64,000 nt of DNA from Ochrobactrum sp. Q0168 (GTDB taxonomy: Bacteria > Pseudomonadota > Alphaproteobacteria > Rhizobiales > Rhizobiaceae). The notes beneath the pieces are model-generated. The model was not told where the DNA came from and searched no databases. It worked only from the letters and a program-made list of their open reading frames with translations. The DNA is taken from the NCBI RefSeq assembly GCF_016427605.1, contig NZ_JAELXQ010000008.1:1-64000 (forward strand). The letters are read 5' to 3'. Of this stretch, positions 26,328 through 34,397 are shown piece after piece. Every line of letters starts with the position of its first letter. Position 1 is the first letter of the stretch. Position numbers and translations under genes: made by a program.

Positions 26328-26957
26328 ATGATCGGTCATGCCCTTATTGTCGTCGATGTCCAGAACGATTTCTGCCCCGGCGGCGCTCTGGCCGTCGCCC
26401 GTGGCGATGAAATCCTGCCCGCCGTCAATCGGCTGATCGAGGAAAGCGAGCACGTCATCCTGACGCAGGACTGGCACCCTGCCGGTCATTCGAGCTTCGC
26501 CAGCACCCATCCGGGCAAGGCACCTTTCGACACGGTTGAGATGCCCTACGGGCCGCAAACGCTCTGGCCGGATCATTGTGTGCAAGGCAGCTATGGCGCA
26601 GATTTTCACCCTGCCCTGCAATGGACGCGGGCGCAGCTCGTCATCCGCAAAGGCTTCCGTTTCGGCATCGACAGCTATTCGGCTTTCTTCGAAAACGACC
26701 GTGAAACGCCGACCGGCCTTGCCGGTTACTTGCGCGAGCGCGGCATCGGCTCGCTGACGCTGGCCGGTCTCGCAACCGATTTCTGCGTCGCCTATTCCGC
26801 GCTGGATGCGGTTGCGCAAGGATTTCAGGTGCGTGTACGGCTCGATGCCTGCCGCGGCATTGACCTCAACGGCTCCATGAACGCCATGCTGGAACAGATG
26901 AAGCAGGCTGGCGTCGAACTGGTTGACGAGCCTGCTTCAGCCGCACATTTACTCTAA
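26328..26957 (+). CDS. pncA: Nicotinamidase (pyrazinamidase) PncA
   Basis: A 209-residue isochorismatase-fold hydrolase converting nicotinamide to nicotinate for NAD salvage. Visible: ALIVVDVQNDFCPGGALAV with catalytic Asp, metal motif DWHPAGHSSFASTHPG (Asp/His/His), active-site Lys in IRKGF, and catalytic Cys in LATDFCVAYSALDA. Size agrees with E. coli PncA. The ATG at 26328 follows CAGGAGCG. The 3' end overlaps the convergent DUF2165 gene by 9 bp. Confidence 0.95.
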   Translation: MIGHALIVVDVQNDFCPGGALAVARGDEILPAVNRLIEESEHVILTQDWHPAGHSSFASTHPGKAPFDTVEMPYGPQTLWPDHCVQGSYGADFHPALQWTRAQLVIRKGFRFGIDSYSAFFENDRETPTGLAGYLRERGIGSLTLAGLATDFCVAYSALDAVAQGFQVRVRLDACRGIDLNGSMNAMLEQMKQAGVELVDEPASAAHLL

Positions 26958-27446
26958 CTCTCCATCGGGCATGACCACATAGATCAGCACGGCAATGATG
27001 GTGATGAAGAATCGGAAGGCCGATTCTATGCCATTCCATGTCTGCGACATCCACATGCCGAACCATTCCCCGCCCATCGAGATGAAGCCGACCTGCCAGA
27101 CCAGAAAGCCGAGCGAAAGCCCGGCAATGGCCCACTTCTTGGAACGGTTGAAACTGGCGGCGCGATCCGTCAACCGCCCCAGCATCGCGAAGGCGCCGAT
27201 CCAGCACAGGATCGCGGTCAGCGTTTCAGCCGCAATGATAAGGATGTAACCCGCATGATGCAGGGTTGGATTGTCGATGGCGCGATATTTGATCGATGCA
27301 TCGGGAAAGATCGTGTCCATCATCAGCACATGCTGAACGAATGCGAAATTGGTGCCGTAATCGGTGATATTGCCGAAGGCCACCAACGTGGCAAAGAATG
27401 CGATCGCCGCCACGAAAGCCGTCTTGCTCAAGCGAGTAATGATCAT
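26949..27446 (-). CDS. DUF2165 family integral membrane protein
   Basis: A 165-residue protein with four hydrophobic helices at about 8-28, 65-90, 108-128 and 142-160. The loop after helix 1 (FGNITDYGTNFAFVQHVLMMDTIFP) is the DUF2165 signature, followed by the AGYILIIAAETLTAILCWIGA helix region. The role is unknown. The start at 27446 has GAGGGGA upstream. It is convergent with pncA with overlapping ends. Confidence 0.88.
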   Translation of the reverse strand: MIITRLSKTAFVAAIAFFATLVAFGNITDYGTNFAFVQHVLMMDTIFPDASIKYRAIDNPTLHHAGYILIIAAETLTAILCWIGAFAMLGRLTDRAASFNRSKKWAIAGLSLGFLVWQVGFISMGGEWFGMWMSQTWNGIESAFRFFITIIAVLIYVVMPDGELE

Positions 27447-27516
27447 GGGTTCCCCTCGATGGTTCTGTCGATTCGGCCAAATTGGCTACTGGCAAACCAT
27501 ATCATCCGGGGCAATA

Positions 27517-27543
27517 AAAAAGGCGGCCTAAGCCGCCTTTTGT
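27517..27543 (-). terminator. Terminator of the DUF475 gene
   Basis: Arms AAAAGGCGGC / GCCGCCTTTT with CTAA loop just after the DUF475 stop codon on the minus strand. Confidence 0.78.
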
Positions 27544-27558
27544 CATCGATGTCGAAGT

Positions 27559-28626
27559 TTAATGGCCAATGGCCTCTTCGCTGTCGTCCTGCCAGTGCGG
27601 ATTAAGCCGGTTATAGCGCAGCGACGACATGAAGGAGAGGCCGATCAGCACTGCGCCGATGAGGCCGGTAATGACTTCCGGTATGTGAACCAGCGTCTGT
27701 ACATACATAACCACCGCCAGAACGAGGATGGCATAGAACGCGCCATGTTCCAGATAGCGGTATTGGCCGAGCGTCTTGCGCTCCACCAGCATGATGGTGA
27801 GCGAGCGCACATAAAAGGCGCCGATGCCAAGACCGATGGCGATGATGAAGAGGTTTGTCGTCAGCGCGAAGGCGCCGATGACGCCGTCAAACGAGAAGCT
27901 CGCATCAAGGACTTCGAGATAGATGAAAGCGCCAAGACCGCCACGATGGACCATGTCCATCTGCTCCTGCGTGGCATCCAGCACTTCGCCCAGCCCCTCG
28001 ACCGCGAGGAAGGTCAGAAGTCCAAACAGGCCTGCAACGAGGAATGTGTGCGAATGAACGGCATCCAGCTGGTAGGAGAAGAACAGGATCAGCGCGATGG
28101 CAACGCCGATTTCCACGCCCTGCACGGAAGCGAATTTGGACATGCGGCTTTCGATAGCCTTGATCCAGTGCACATCCTTCTCGACGTCGAAAAAATATTT
28201 CATGCCCACCATCAGCAGAAAGGTGCCGCCGAATGCCGCGATACCGGTATGCGATTCCGCAATCACCCGGGCATATTCATTTGGTTGCCAGATGGCGAGT
28301 TTGAGCGCTGAAATCGGGTCCGTCCACATGGCGACCGCTACGATGGCCAGCGGGAAAACGATCCGCATGCCGAAAACAGCAATGACGATGCCCCATGTCA
28401 GGAAGCGATGCTGCCACTCGGGTGTCATGTCGCGCAGAATGCGCGCATTGACGATGGCATTGTCGAAGGAAAGAGAAATCTCAAGGACGCTCAGGACGGC
28501 GCAGATGATGAAAACGGATACCATTCCCCCGAAAGTGCCCGTCATCTCGTATCCGAGCCAGACGGCAGCCGCGAGACCCACGACTGTAAAGATCATGGGC
28601 CATGTAAAATAACGTAGGGTGGCCAT
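27559..28626 (-). CDS. DUF475 (TerC-superfamily) integral membrane protein
   Basis: About 355 residues with some eight to nine hydrophobic helices. Motifs typical of DUF475/TerC are LEISLSFDNAIVNARIL (acidic helix with Asp) in the first half and LEVLDASFSFDGVIGAFALT in the second, an internal repeat that places paired acidic residues in the membrane. TerC-type proteins are tied to metal-ion export or tellurite resistance; the substrate of DUF475 members is not known. I use the ATG at 28626, since the first 16 residues of the longer frame are polar and unconserved-looking. Confidence 0.85.
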   Translation of the reverse strand: MATLRYFTWPMIFTVVGLAAAVWLGYEMTGTFGGMVSVFIICAVLSVLEISLSFDNAIVNARILRDMTPEWQHRFLTWGIVIAVFGMRIVFPLAIVAVAMWTDPISALKLAIWQPNEYARVIAESHTGIAAFGGTFLLMVGMKYFFDVEKDVHWIKAIESRMSKFASVQGVEIGVAIALILFFSYQLDAVHSHTFLVAGLFGLLTFLAVEGLGEVLDATQEQMDMVHRGGLGAFIYLEVLDASFSFDGVIGAFALTTNLFIIAIGLGIGAFYVRSLTIMLVERKTLGQYRYLEHGAFYAILVLAVVMYVQTLVHIPEVITGLIGAVLIGLSFMSSLRYNRLNPHWQDDSEEAIGH

Positions 28627-28934
28627 TGCAAACCGTTTTACTGTTTTGACTATAGACAAAACCCTTCCCGACACCGATCAAAATCACCATGTCGTTCCCC
28701 GGACGGGCTAGTGCCTTATGTAAGAGGCATCAAATCGCCAAACAAGGGAAACAACGGCAAAATTTTGTTCATCGACGGAACTGCCTTCCTCCGTGGGTGA
28801 TCCGACGATTTTACTTTTCATATTCTCAAATTGTTCAATAGGCCTATCTATAGTGATGGGTGAAACGTCGGGCGGAACCTATCCAAACCGTACGGTATCA
28901 AACAACACCAAGGATCGATGAGGGCAATTGCACT
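28627..28934. other. Intergenic region upstream of DUF475 and the 90-residue protein
   Basis: The 308 bases are AT-rich and carry both divergent promoters. No frame with a ribosome site or named RNA is seen. Confidence 0.4.
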
Positions 28935-29207
28935 ATGCTTCTTCCAGAAGAGCTTCAACGCCGAATAGAAAAGAGCCTCGCGGAAGGCGGCTTTACCCCG
29001 GCGGAAATGCTGCTGCGCCGCGCGCACCATCTGTCTCTCGACAAGAAGAACGGTTCGGGCGCAGCCGCAGACACGCTGCTGAAGGAAGCCGGTTTCGGCA
29101 TTAACGCTAACGATCTGTCCGAAGTCATCGAAAAGACGCCGTGGCTTCTGGAAGTCATCCTTCTGGGCGCCAATCGCAAGCCCGACGGCAATACAGGACA
29201 TCACTAG
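28935..29207 (+). CDS. Conserved-looking hypothetical protein, 90 residues
   Basis: The ATG at 28935 begins a 90-residue soluble, mainly helical protein (LPEELQRRIEKSLAEGGFTPAEMLLRRAHH start). No signal peptide, membrane segment or Cys. Codon use matches the neighbours. The earlier in-frame ATG at 28860 lacks support. I do not recognise the family. It stands alone before the choloylglycine hydrolase gene. Confidence 0.65.
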   Translation: MLLPEELQRRIEKSLAEGGFTPAEMLLRRAHHLSLDKKNGSGAAADTLLKEAGFGINANDLSEVIEKTPWLLEVILLGANRKPDGNTGHH

Positions 29208-29336
29208 TTCACAGGACGGAAAGCGGCAGCGCCTACGCTTTTCTTCGCTACCCTTTGCCCTATATCGCGCTACGGGGCTTTGCACGCCGATCCGTTCCGA
29301 TCTTGCATTGAAACGAAGTCACAACAGGGGCCATCC

Positions 29337-30404
29337 ATGACGATATTGAAACGTTCTTTTGCTGCTACTTGCACGGCAATGCTCGTAGCAGGCAGCATGA
29401 TTGCTGCTCCTGTCGCCAAGGCCTGCACACGCCTCGTCTATCACGGCGCCAATGACCAGATCATCACGGCGCGTTCCATGGACTGGAAGGTCGATGTGGC
29501 GACCAATCTGTGGATTTTCCCGCGCGGCATGAAGCGTTCCGGCGAAGCTGGGCCGAATTCCGTGCAGTGGCAATCCAAATATGGCAGCGTCATTGCATCC
29601 GGCTATGACATTTCAACCACCGACGGCCTCAATGAAGCGGGACTTTCGGCCAGCGTGCTCTGGCTTGTGGAATCGGAATATCCACCCTTCGATGAAAAGC
29701 ATCCAAGCCTCAGCATTGCCGCCTGGGCGCAATATGTCCTCGACAATTTTGCAACCGTCGATGAAGCCGTCAAAGCGCTGAGCGACAATCCGTTCAATAT
29801 CGTGACGGACAAGGTGCCAGGCGAAGATCGCCTCGCGACGCTGCATCTCGCCATGTCCGATTCCAGCGGCGACAGCGCCATCATCGAATATATTGATGGC
29901 AAGCAGGTCATCCACCACGGCAAGCAATATCCGGTGATGACCAATTCGCCCACCTTCGACCAGCAGCTGGCGCTCAACGCCTATTGGAAGGATATCGGCG
30001 GAACCGTCATGCTGCCGGGCACCAATCGCGCCGCTGACCGCTTTGCCCGGGCTTCGTTCTACGTCGACGCCATTCCGAAAACAGAAGATCCTGTGAAGAC
30101 CATTGCCAGCGTTTTTAGCGTGATTCGCAATGTCTCGGTGCCGTTCGGCATCAGCACGCCGGATCAGCCGAATATTTCATCGACCCGCTGGCGCACCGTG
30201 GCCGACCACAAGCGCAAGCTCTATTTCTTCGAATCCGCACTGACGCCGAATACATTCTGGATTGACCTCAACAAGGTCGATTTTTCGCCCGAAACCGGCA
30301 AGGTGAAGAAGCTTGATCTCGGACCCGACCAGACCAATACCTTCTCCGGCTTGGCCAACGATCAGTTCAAGGAAACCGAACCGTTCAAGTTCCTTGGACT
30401 TTAA
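29337..30404 (+). CDS. cgh: Choloylglycine (bile salt) hydrolase
   Basis: A 355-residue secreted Ntn-hydrolase. The signal peptide is cleaved at AKA|C, exposing the nucleophile Cys30; ARSMDWK supplies the conserved Arg and Asp, and GYDISTTDGLNEAGLSASVLWL and MTNSPTFDQQ are further family blocks. It would hydrolyse the amide of conjugated bile acids, or act as a penicillin-V-type acylase on N-acyl signals. In B. abortus the orthologue (CGH) confers bile resistance and aids oral infection. The ATG at 29337 has CAGGGG upstream. A terminator follows the stop. Confidence 0.9.
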   Translation: MTILKRSFAATCTAMLVAGSMIAAPVAKACTRLVYHGANDQIITARSMDWKVDVATNLWIFPRGMKRSGEAGPNSVQWQSKYGSVIASGYDISTTDGLNEAGLSASVLWLVESEYPPFDEKHPSLSIAAWAQYVLDNFATVDEAVKALSDNPFNIVTDKVPGEDRLATLHLAMSDSSGDSAIIEYIDGKQVIHHGKQYPVMTNSPTFDQQLALNAYWKDIGGTVMLPGTNRAADRFARASFYVDAIPKTEDPVKTIASVFSVIRNVSVPFGISTPDQPNISSTRWRTVADHKRKLYFFESALTPNTFWIDLNKVDFSPETGKVKKLDLGPDQTNTFSGLANDQFKETEPFKFLGL

Positions 30405-30415
30405 CGCCCCCCTAA

Positions 30416-30442
30416 GGCCCCGCCCAATGGCGGGGTCTTTCT
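30416..30442 (+). terminator. Terminator of cgh
   Basis: Arms GCCCCGCC / GGCGGGGT with a short loop then TCTTTCTC; lies between convergent genes. Confidence 0.7.
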
Positions 30443-30454
30443 CTGGTGGCTGTA

Positions 30455-30949
30455 TTAGCAGCCATCCACGCGCTGGAGCGATGCTGACAGCCCGATCAGC
30501 GAGAATGTATAGCGCGTCTGCGTGCCGCGCGCCGAAACCGCCTGTACATTGACCGTCTTGCCTGCACGCATTGCCTTTATGATCCGCGTTTCGTCGGCGA
30601 CATTTTCCGCCCAGGCGCGATTGCCTTCGCTGAAGAATGGAAATGCGGTGCCGTCAACCATGACATTCACGGCATTGTCTGACTTGAGATCATAGCCCAT
30701 GACAAGCTGAGGGCTGTATTGCCCGCCCGACTTGGAAATAATAATGAAATTATCGCCGTGCCTGACATCGACGGGATGAAATTTAATCGGAACCGTCAAA
30801 GCATAGCATTTGTTACCGGGAAGATCAGTGTTTTGATAAACACCCCAGTCCCTGAATTCTCCGATATAATTCGTCTTTGCCGTCGCCACGAGAGAACTCG
30901 CTACCAACCCTGCCAGTGCTAACGCAACGGTGGTTGCATTTTTTCTCAT
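30455..30949 (-). CDS. Invasion-associated locus B (IalB) family periplasmic protein
   Basis: A 164-residue protein with a signal peptide (residues 1-24, ending ATA) and one IalB domain: FRDWGVYQN, CYALTVPIKF, and a C-terminal VDGC that likely pairs by disulphide with the earlier Cys. Bartonella IalB promotes erythrocyte invasion, but most Rhizobiales members are uncharacterised. I start at the ATG at 30949, which gives the signal peptide; the frame upstream adds 12 residues. Convergent with cgh. Confidence 0.83.
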   Translation of the reverse strand: MRKNATTVALALAGLVASSLVATAKTNYIGEFRDWGVYQNTDLPGNKCYALTVPIKFHPVDVRHGDNFIIISKSGGQYSPQLVMGYDLKSDNAVNVMVDGTAFPFFSEGNRAWAENVADETRIIKAMRAGKTVNVQAVSARGTQTRYTFSLIGLSASLQRVDGC

Positions 30950-31202
30950 CGCCCAAAACCTCCATAATATTACAAAATCACGCATGTTAAAAAATTATAA
31001 CATTGCGTTACTATTTCCTTAACAAAGACCTAAAAATTTGTTGAAAATTTGAGAATATGGTTCCGCAATTCGAGCAGCGCGAGGCCAGCAGGGCGGTCAG
31101 GATCAAGAATGGTGGGGGTCTGAAAGAGGAGAAGCACAAACGGAATATGCCCAGCCGCCGAAACACGAAGGCCGTTCTGCAAGTCGTTGCTTTTAAAGAG
31201 AA

Positions 31203-31279
31203 TGGTGGGCCCGGAGGGACTCGAACCCCCAACCAAGCGGTTATGAGCCGCCGGCTCTAACCAATTGAGCTACAGGCCC
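31203..31279 (-). tRNA. tRNA-Ile2 (anticodon CAT, lysidine-modified)
   Basis: 77 nt including an encoded CCA. Acceptor stem GGGCCTG / CGGGCCC, discriminator A, D-arm GCTCAATTGGTTAGAGC, anticodon stem-loop CCGGCGGCTCATAACCGCTTGG-type with CAT, T-loop GGTTCGAGTC. The CTCATAA loop and CGCTTGGT after it match isoleucine tRNAs whose C34 is changed to lysidine by TilS, rather than elongator Met or fMet. The gene is isolated between two protein genes. Confidence 0.85.
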
Positions 31280-31558
31280 CACGCAACACTGCACGTACCC
31301 TAAAGAAAAGGAAGATACAACTGTCAAATCTGTCAGCCGCCCTAATGCGCACATATTCGATTGCGATGCATGGCATCAGCAGGCCACGATGGTCAGGATT
31401 TGAAGCTCCCGGTTGCATTAAACGGGCATTTCCATTCTTATATCATGGCGATGCGCATGAGAGGGAACTTAAGAAACTAACGATTTCAATGACAAAGCGG
31501 GCCGGCAAATCCGGATCGCTCACAATAAGCTGCCTCAACATTCTCTACAGGAGATTTC

Positions 31559-32323
31559 ATGAAAAACCGCGCTACCACGCTTATAGCAGCCTCTTTTTCG
31601 GCAATCATGCTCGCAGGCGCTCTCGCCCTGCCTGCCGCAGCCCAGGAGAACCAGATGTCGAGACAGCCTGCGCGCATTGCCGTGACCGGTGAAGGCACCA
31701 CGACTGCCGCTCCCGATATGGCGATTCTCAATCTCACCGTTCTGCGCGAAGCAAAGACCGCGCGCGAAGCGATGACCGCCAATAACGAAGCCATGGCCAA
31801 GGTTCTCGACGCCATGAAAAAGGCTGGCATCGAAGAACGCGATCTTCAGACCGGCGGCATCAATATTCAGCCGCGTTATGTCTTTCCCGATGACAAGAAT
31901 GGCCTCAAGGAGCCCAGCATCACAAGCTATGCGGTCTCCAACAGCCTGACGGTGCGCGTTCGCGATCTCGCCAAGGTGGGCGAAGTGCTGGACCAGTCCA
32001 TCACGCTCGGCGTCAATCAGGGCGGCGATCTGAGCTTCGTCAACGACAATCCGGCTGCGACCATCAACGAAGCGCGCAAGCGCGCCGTGGCCGACGCTGC
32101 CGCCAAGGCCAAGACGCTTGCCGATGCCGCAGGGGTCGGTCTCGGTCGCGTTATTGAAATCACCGAACAGGGCCGTCCGCCCATGCCGATGCCAATCGCA
32201 CGTGGCCAGTTCAAAACGATGGCTGCCGCCGCTCCGGAAGACTCGGTGCCGGTCGCGGCTGGCGAAAACAGCTTCAATGTTTCGGTCAATGTCGTCTACG
32301 AGATCACACAGCCCAAGGAATAA
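31559..32323 (+). CDS. bp26: BP26/Omp28 periplasmic antigen (SIMPL domain)
   Basis: A 254-residue protein with signal peptide cleaved at AAA|QENQM and a SIMPL domain over the rest (ARIAVTGEG start; [51 protein letters not shown]). Classical Brucella BP26 is 250 residues and, as I recall it, has the same layout with scattered substitutions, mostly in the signal peptide and the middle. BP26 forms a 16-mer barrel in the periplasm and is a serodiagnostic antigen. RBS AGGAGATTTC precedes the ATG. A strong terminator follows. Confidence 0.92.
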   Translation: MKNRATTLIAASFSAIMLAGALALPAAAQENQMSRQPARIAVTGEGTTTAAPDMAILNLTVLREAKTAREAMTANNEAMAKVLDAMKKAGIEERDLQTGGINIQPRYVFPDDKNGLKEPSITSYAVSNSLTVRVRDLAKVGEVLDQSITLGVNQGGDLSFVNDNPAATINEARKRAVADAAAKAKTLADAAGVGLGRVIEITEQGRPPMPMPIARGQFKTMAAAAPEDSVPVAAGENSFNVSVNVVYEITQPKE

Positions 32324-32340
32324 CGACAGTTCCAGACAAC

Positions 32341-32370
32341 AAAAAGGGGCGACAGGCGCCCCTTTTTCTT
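32341..32370 (+). terminator. Terminator of bp26
   Basis: Arms AAAAAGGGGCG / CGCCCCTTTTT with ACAGG loop and a T run. Confidence 0.85.
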
Positions 32371-32386
32371 TTATCTGTGCATCCCA

Positions 32387-32743
32387 TTAACGGATGATCG
32401 GGCAGCCGCGCGCATTGGCGAATACAACGCCGCTTGGACGGCCGTGACGATAGCCGCGCACCTGCACGGATTTGCCGCGATACATGACACGCGCATTGCG
32501 AATGCCCATGCGATGCGCCTTCATCTTGGCAGTTTCAACCGAGCAGGCTGGCCCGCGATAGGCCGGGCGACCATGATGCGGGCGGCCGCGATAATCGACA
32601 TCAATAACTGCGGCATGGGCAGCGGTGCTGACAGCCGGGCCGCTCATCGGAGACGCGGCATTCGCCGATGCGCCGACCGTAAAGACAGCGGCAAGACCGA
32701 GCGCAGCGGTAACGGCAAACGACTTGAGCGAAATAGCGGACAT
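32387..32743 (-). CDS. Small basic secreted protein of unknown function
   Basis: A 118-residue protein with a signal peptide ending near ANA|ASP at 30, then a His/Arg/Gly-rich stretch (DYRGRPHHGRPAYRGPAC), and a C-terminal basic domain (MKAHRMGIRNARVMYRGKSVQVRGYRHGRP) with a second Cys in GCPIIR that may pair with the first. Such short periplasmic proteins are common in Rhizobiales and unassigned. Convergent with bp26. Confidence 0.7.
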   Translation of the reverse strand: MSAISLKSFAVTAALGLAAVFTVGASANAASPMSGPAVSTAAHAAVIDVDYRGRPHHGRPAYRGPACSVETAKMKAHRMGIRNARVMYRGKSVQVRGYRHGRPSGVVFANARGCPIIR

Positions 32744-32967
32744 GTTGAACCTCTTCCAATTGAGTGTCAGGCCCTCCGCCTGAGACAGCCGACACTTAGC
32801 CCCTGGAAGATGAACGAAAAGAAAAGCCGTCGTTCATCGGCCATTCAGTAAAGCCGAGGACATTCAAAGGTACGTCATAAAATACAATAAGTTCAAAGGA
32901 TTAAGAGAGGTACAAAAACCATTCCGCTCTCTATTAAATTTAAGCAATGTTATAAATTACGCTCAGC

Positions 32968-33414
32968 TCAATCCGGCACGACCATGTGATCGAGATAATC
33001 TTCGTCGTCTTTCATGTCGTGATCGAAGGCGGTTACCTTGCCGCGCACGGAAATTCCGGCTTCATGCACGGTTTCCCGCGAACCGGAAACCAGCGGATGC
33101 CACCAATAAAGGTCGGAGCCTTCGGCGACGAGGCGATAGGCGCAGGTGAAAGGCAACCAGTTCACTTCATCGACGATTTTCGGCGTCAGGAATACGCAAT
33201 CCGGCACGGTAGCCCTGCGATTTGGATAATCACGGCACTGGCAGGTTTCCGGGTTGAGCAGCGTACAGGCCACGCTCGTCAAATAAATCTCGTCGGTATC
33301 GTCGTCCAGCAACTTATGCAGACAGCACTGGCCACAACCGTCGCACAGGCTTTCCCACTCGCTGCGGGTCAGCTGATTGAGCTTTTTGGTTTTCCAGAAA
33401 GGTTTGTCGGTCAT
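32968..33414 (-). CDS. YcgN-family (UPF0260) cysteine-cluster protein
   Basis: A 148-residue cytosolic protein. The Cys cluster reads [12 protein letters not shown], followed by [17 protein letters not shown] and VPDCVFLTP, the UPF0260/YcgN (CxxCxxCC) pattern thought to hold a metal or Fe-S cluster. [23 protein letters not shown] is the conserved second half. The ATG at 33414 is used; the longer frame runs into a Bru-RS-like repeat and is not coding. Confidence 0.9.
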   Translation of the reverse strand: MTDKPFWKTKKLNQLTRSEWESLCDGCGQCCLHKLLDDDTDEIYLTSVACTLLNPETCQCRDYPNRRATVPDCVFLTPKIVDEVNWLPFTCAYRLVAEGSDLYWWHPLVSGSRETVHEAGISVRGKVTAFDHDMKDDEDYLDHMVVPD

Positions 33415-33478
33415 GTCTGAGCCTATATCGGAATTATGTCGGGAATAGCGTGGACAAATCGCCGCCCCAATCACGGCT

Positions 33479-33582
33479 AGAGCATTTCCAGCAAAAGTGC
33501 GAAGCGGTTTTGCGTAGGACAATGCGAAAAAACAAATGGATAGAGCAGTCCCAATGATTCCGATAAAACAGGAACTGCTCTA
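33479..33582. repeat. Bru-RS-like palindromic repeat, copy 2
   Basis: About 104 bp starting CTAGAGCATTTCCAGC and ending GAACTGCTCTAAT. Same order of blocks as copies 1 and 3 (AAAAGTGCG, GCGGTTTTGCGTAGGA, AATGCG, AAAACAAAT, AGAGC). The ends are inverted with respect to each other. Confidence 0.8.
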
Positions 33583-33751
33583 ATTGATACTGCCAATTGA
33601 CTATTGAAAGCCCGATCTGCCTGGGCTAAGCAAAACCGTCATCTCAATGATCGTAAGCGTCTAACGTCAGGCAACGCATCAACCGACCGGAAACGGCCGC
33701 CGATGCACTGACGTTGTGTTCCGCTTTCCGCTCTGAATTTCAGGTATTCTT

Positions 33752-34012
33752 ATGTCAAATTATGACCCAGCGCGTCGCAGAAAGCTGCCAGCGCGTTACG
33801 CCTCTATCGTCATGCCGCTCATTCTTTCGATGCTGATGACGCTTGTGGTTTCCCTGATCGCCACGGCAAAAAGCCTTGGTTTTGCCCATCCCGAACTTGC
33901 ATCCAACTGGATGAGTTCATGGGTGGTTTCGTGGATCGTAGCTTTCCCCGTTCTGCTGATGCTTTTGCCGATTGTGCGCAGAATGGTTGCTTTTGTGTGC
34001 CATCCGCACTGA
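33752..34012 (+). CDS. DUF2798 family membrane protein
   Basis: An 86-residue protein with two transmembrane helices joined by a short loop. The DUF2798 pattern is MPLILSMLMTLVVSLIATA, then W(V)VSWIVAFPVLLML and a C-terminal basic PIVRRMV. The role is unknown. A strong bidirectional terminator follows. Confidence 0.85.
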   Translation: MSNYDPARRRKLPARYASIVMPLILSMLMTLVVSLIATAKSLGFAHPELASNWMSSWVVSWIVAFPVLLMLLPIVRRMVAFVCHPH

Positions 34013-34038
34013 TCCGGTCCGCCGGACAGATGAATAAC

Positions 34039-34070
34039 AAGCGCCGCGCATGATCCCATGCGCGGCGCTT
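34039..34070. terminator. Bidirectional terminator, DUF2798 gene / hlyU-like gene
   Basis: Fourteen-base arms AAGCGCCGCGCATG / CATGCGCGGCGCTT with a four-base loop between convergent genes. Confidence 0.8.
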
Positions 34071-34089
34071 TCATTTGAAATGGAGATGA

Positions 34090-34383
34090 TCAGCGGAAGA
34101 TATGCTCGCCTTGCTCATCCACGATCTGACGACCCTTGTTCAGCGCAATGCTGGCGGCATCTTCGATACCAGGGCAGCGATCAGCGCGAACGAAACGATA
34201 TTCCTTCAGCTCACCATTGATCGTTTTGGAGATCACACCGCACACCTGATACTGACCGCCCTCGCTGTAAGGTGTGGCAACAATCAGAAAATCCTTGTGC
34301 TCGATGCGACCGGCCTCTTTCGGCTCGGCTGATTTCTCAGCGGCTTCGCCACCGCCGCCGAACAGGCGCTTCAAAAACGACAT
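34090..34383 (-). CDS. HlyU-family protein
   Basis: A 97-residue small protein of the Pfam HlyU family: HKDFLIVATPYSEGGQYQVCGVISK and EYRFVRADRCPGIEDAASIALNKGRQIVDEQG. The Vibrio HlyU-named ArsR activator is a different protein; this family has no proven DNA-binding fold. Two conserved Cys lie in VCGVI and DRCPG. It is 15 bp downstream of rpoD on the same strand and may be read from the rpoD message. Confidence 0.85.
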   Translation of the reverse strand: MSFLKRLFGGGGEAAEKSAEPKEAGRIEHKDFLIVATPYSEGGQYQVCGVISKTINGELKEYRFVRADRCPGIEDAASIALNKGRQIVDEQGEHIFR

Positions 34384-34397
34384 GGTTTCCTCCGGTT

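Noticed and set aside
31320-31337. CTGTCAAATCTGTCAG as Pho box
   Set aside because: Spacing is 9 bp, not 11.
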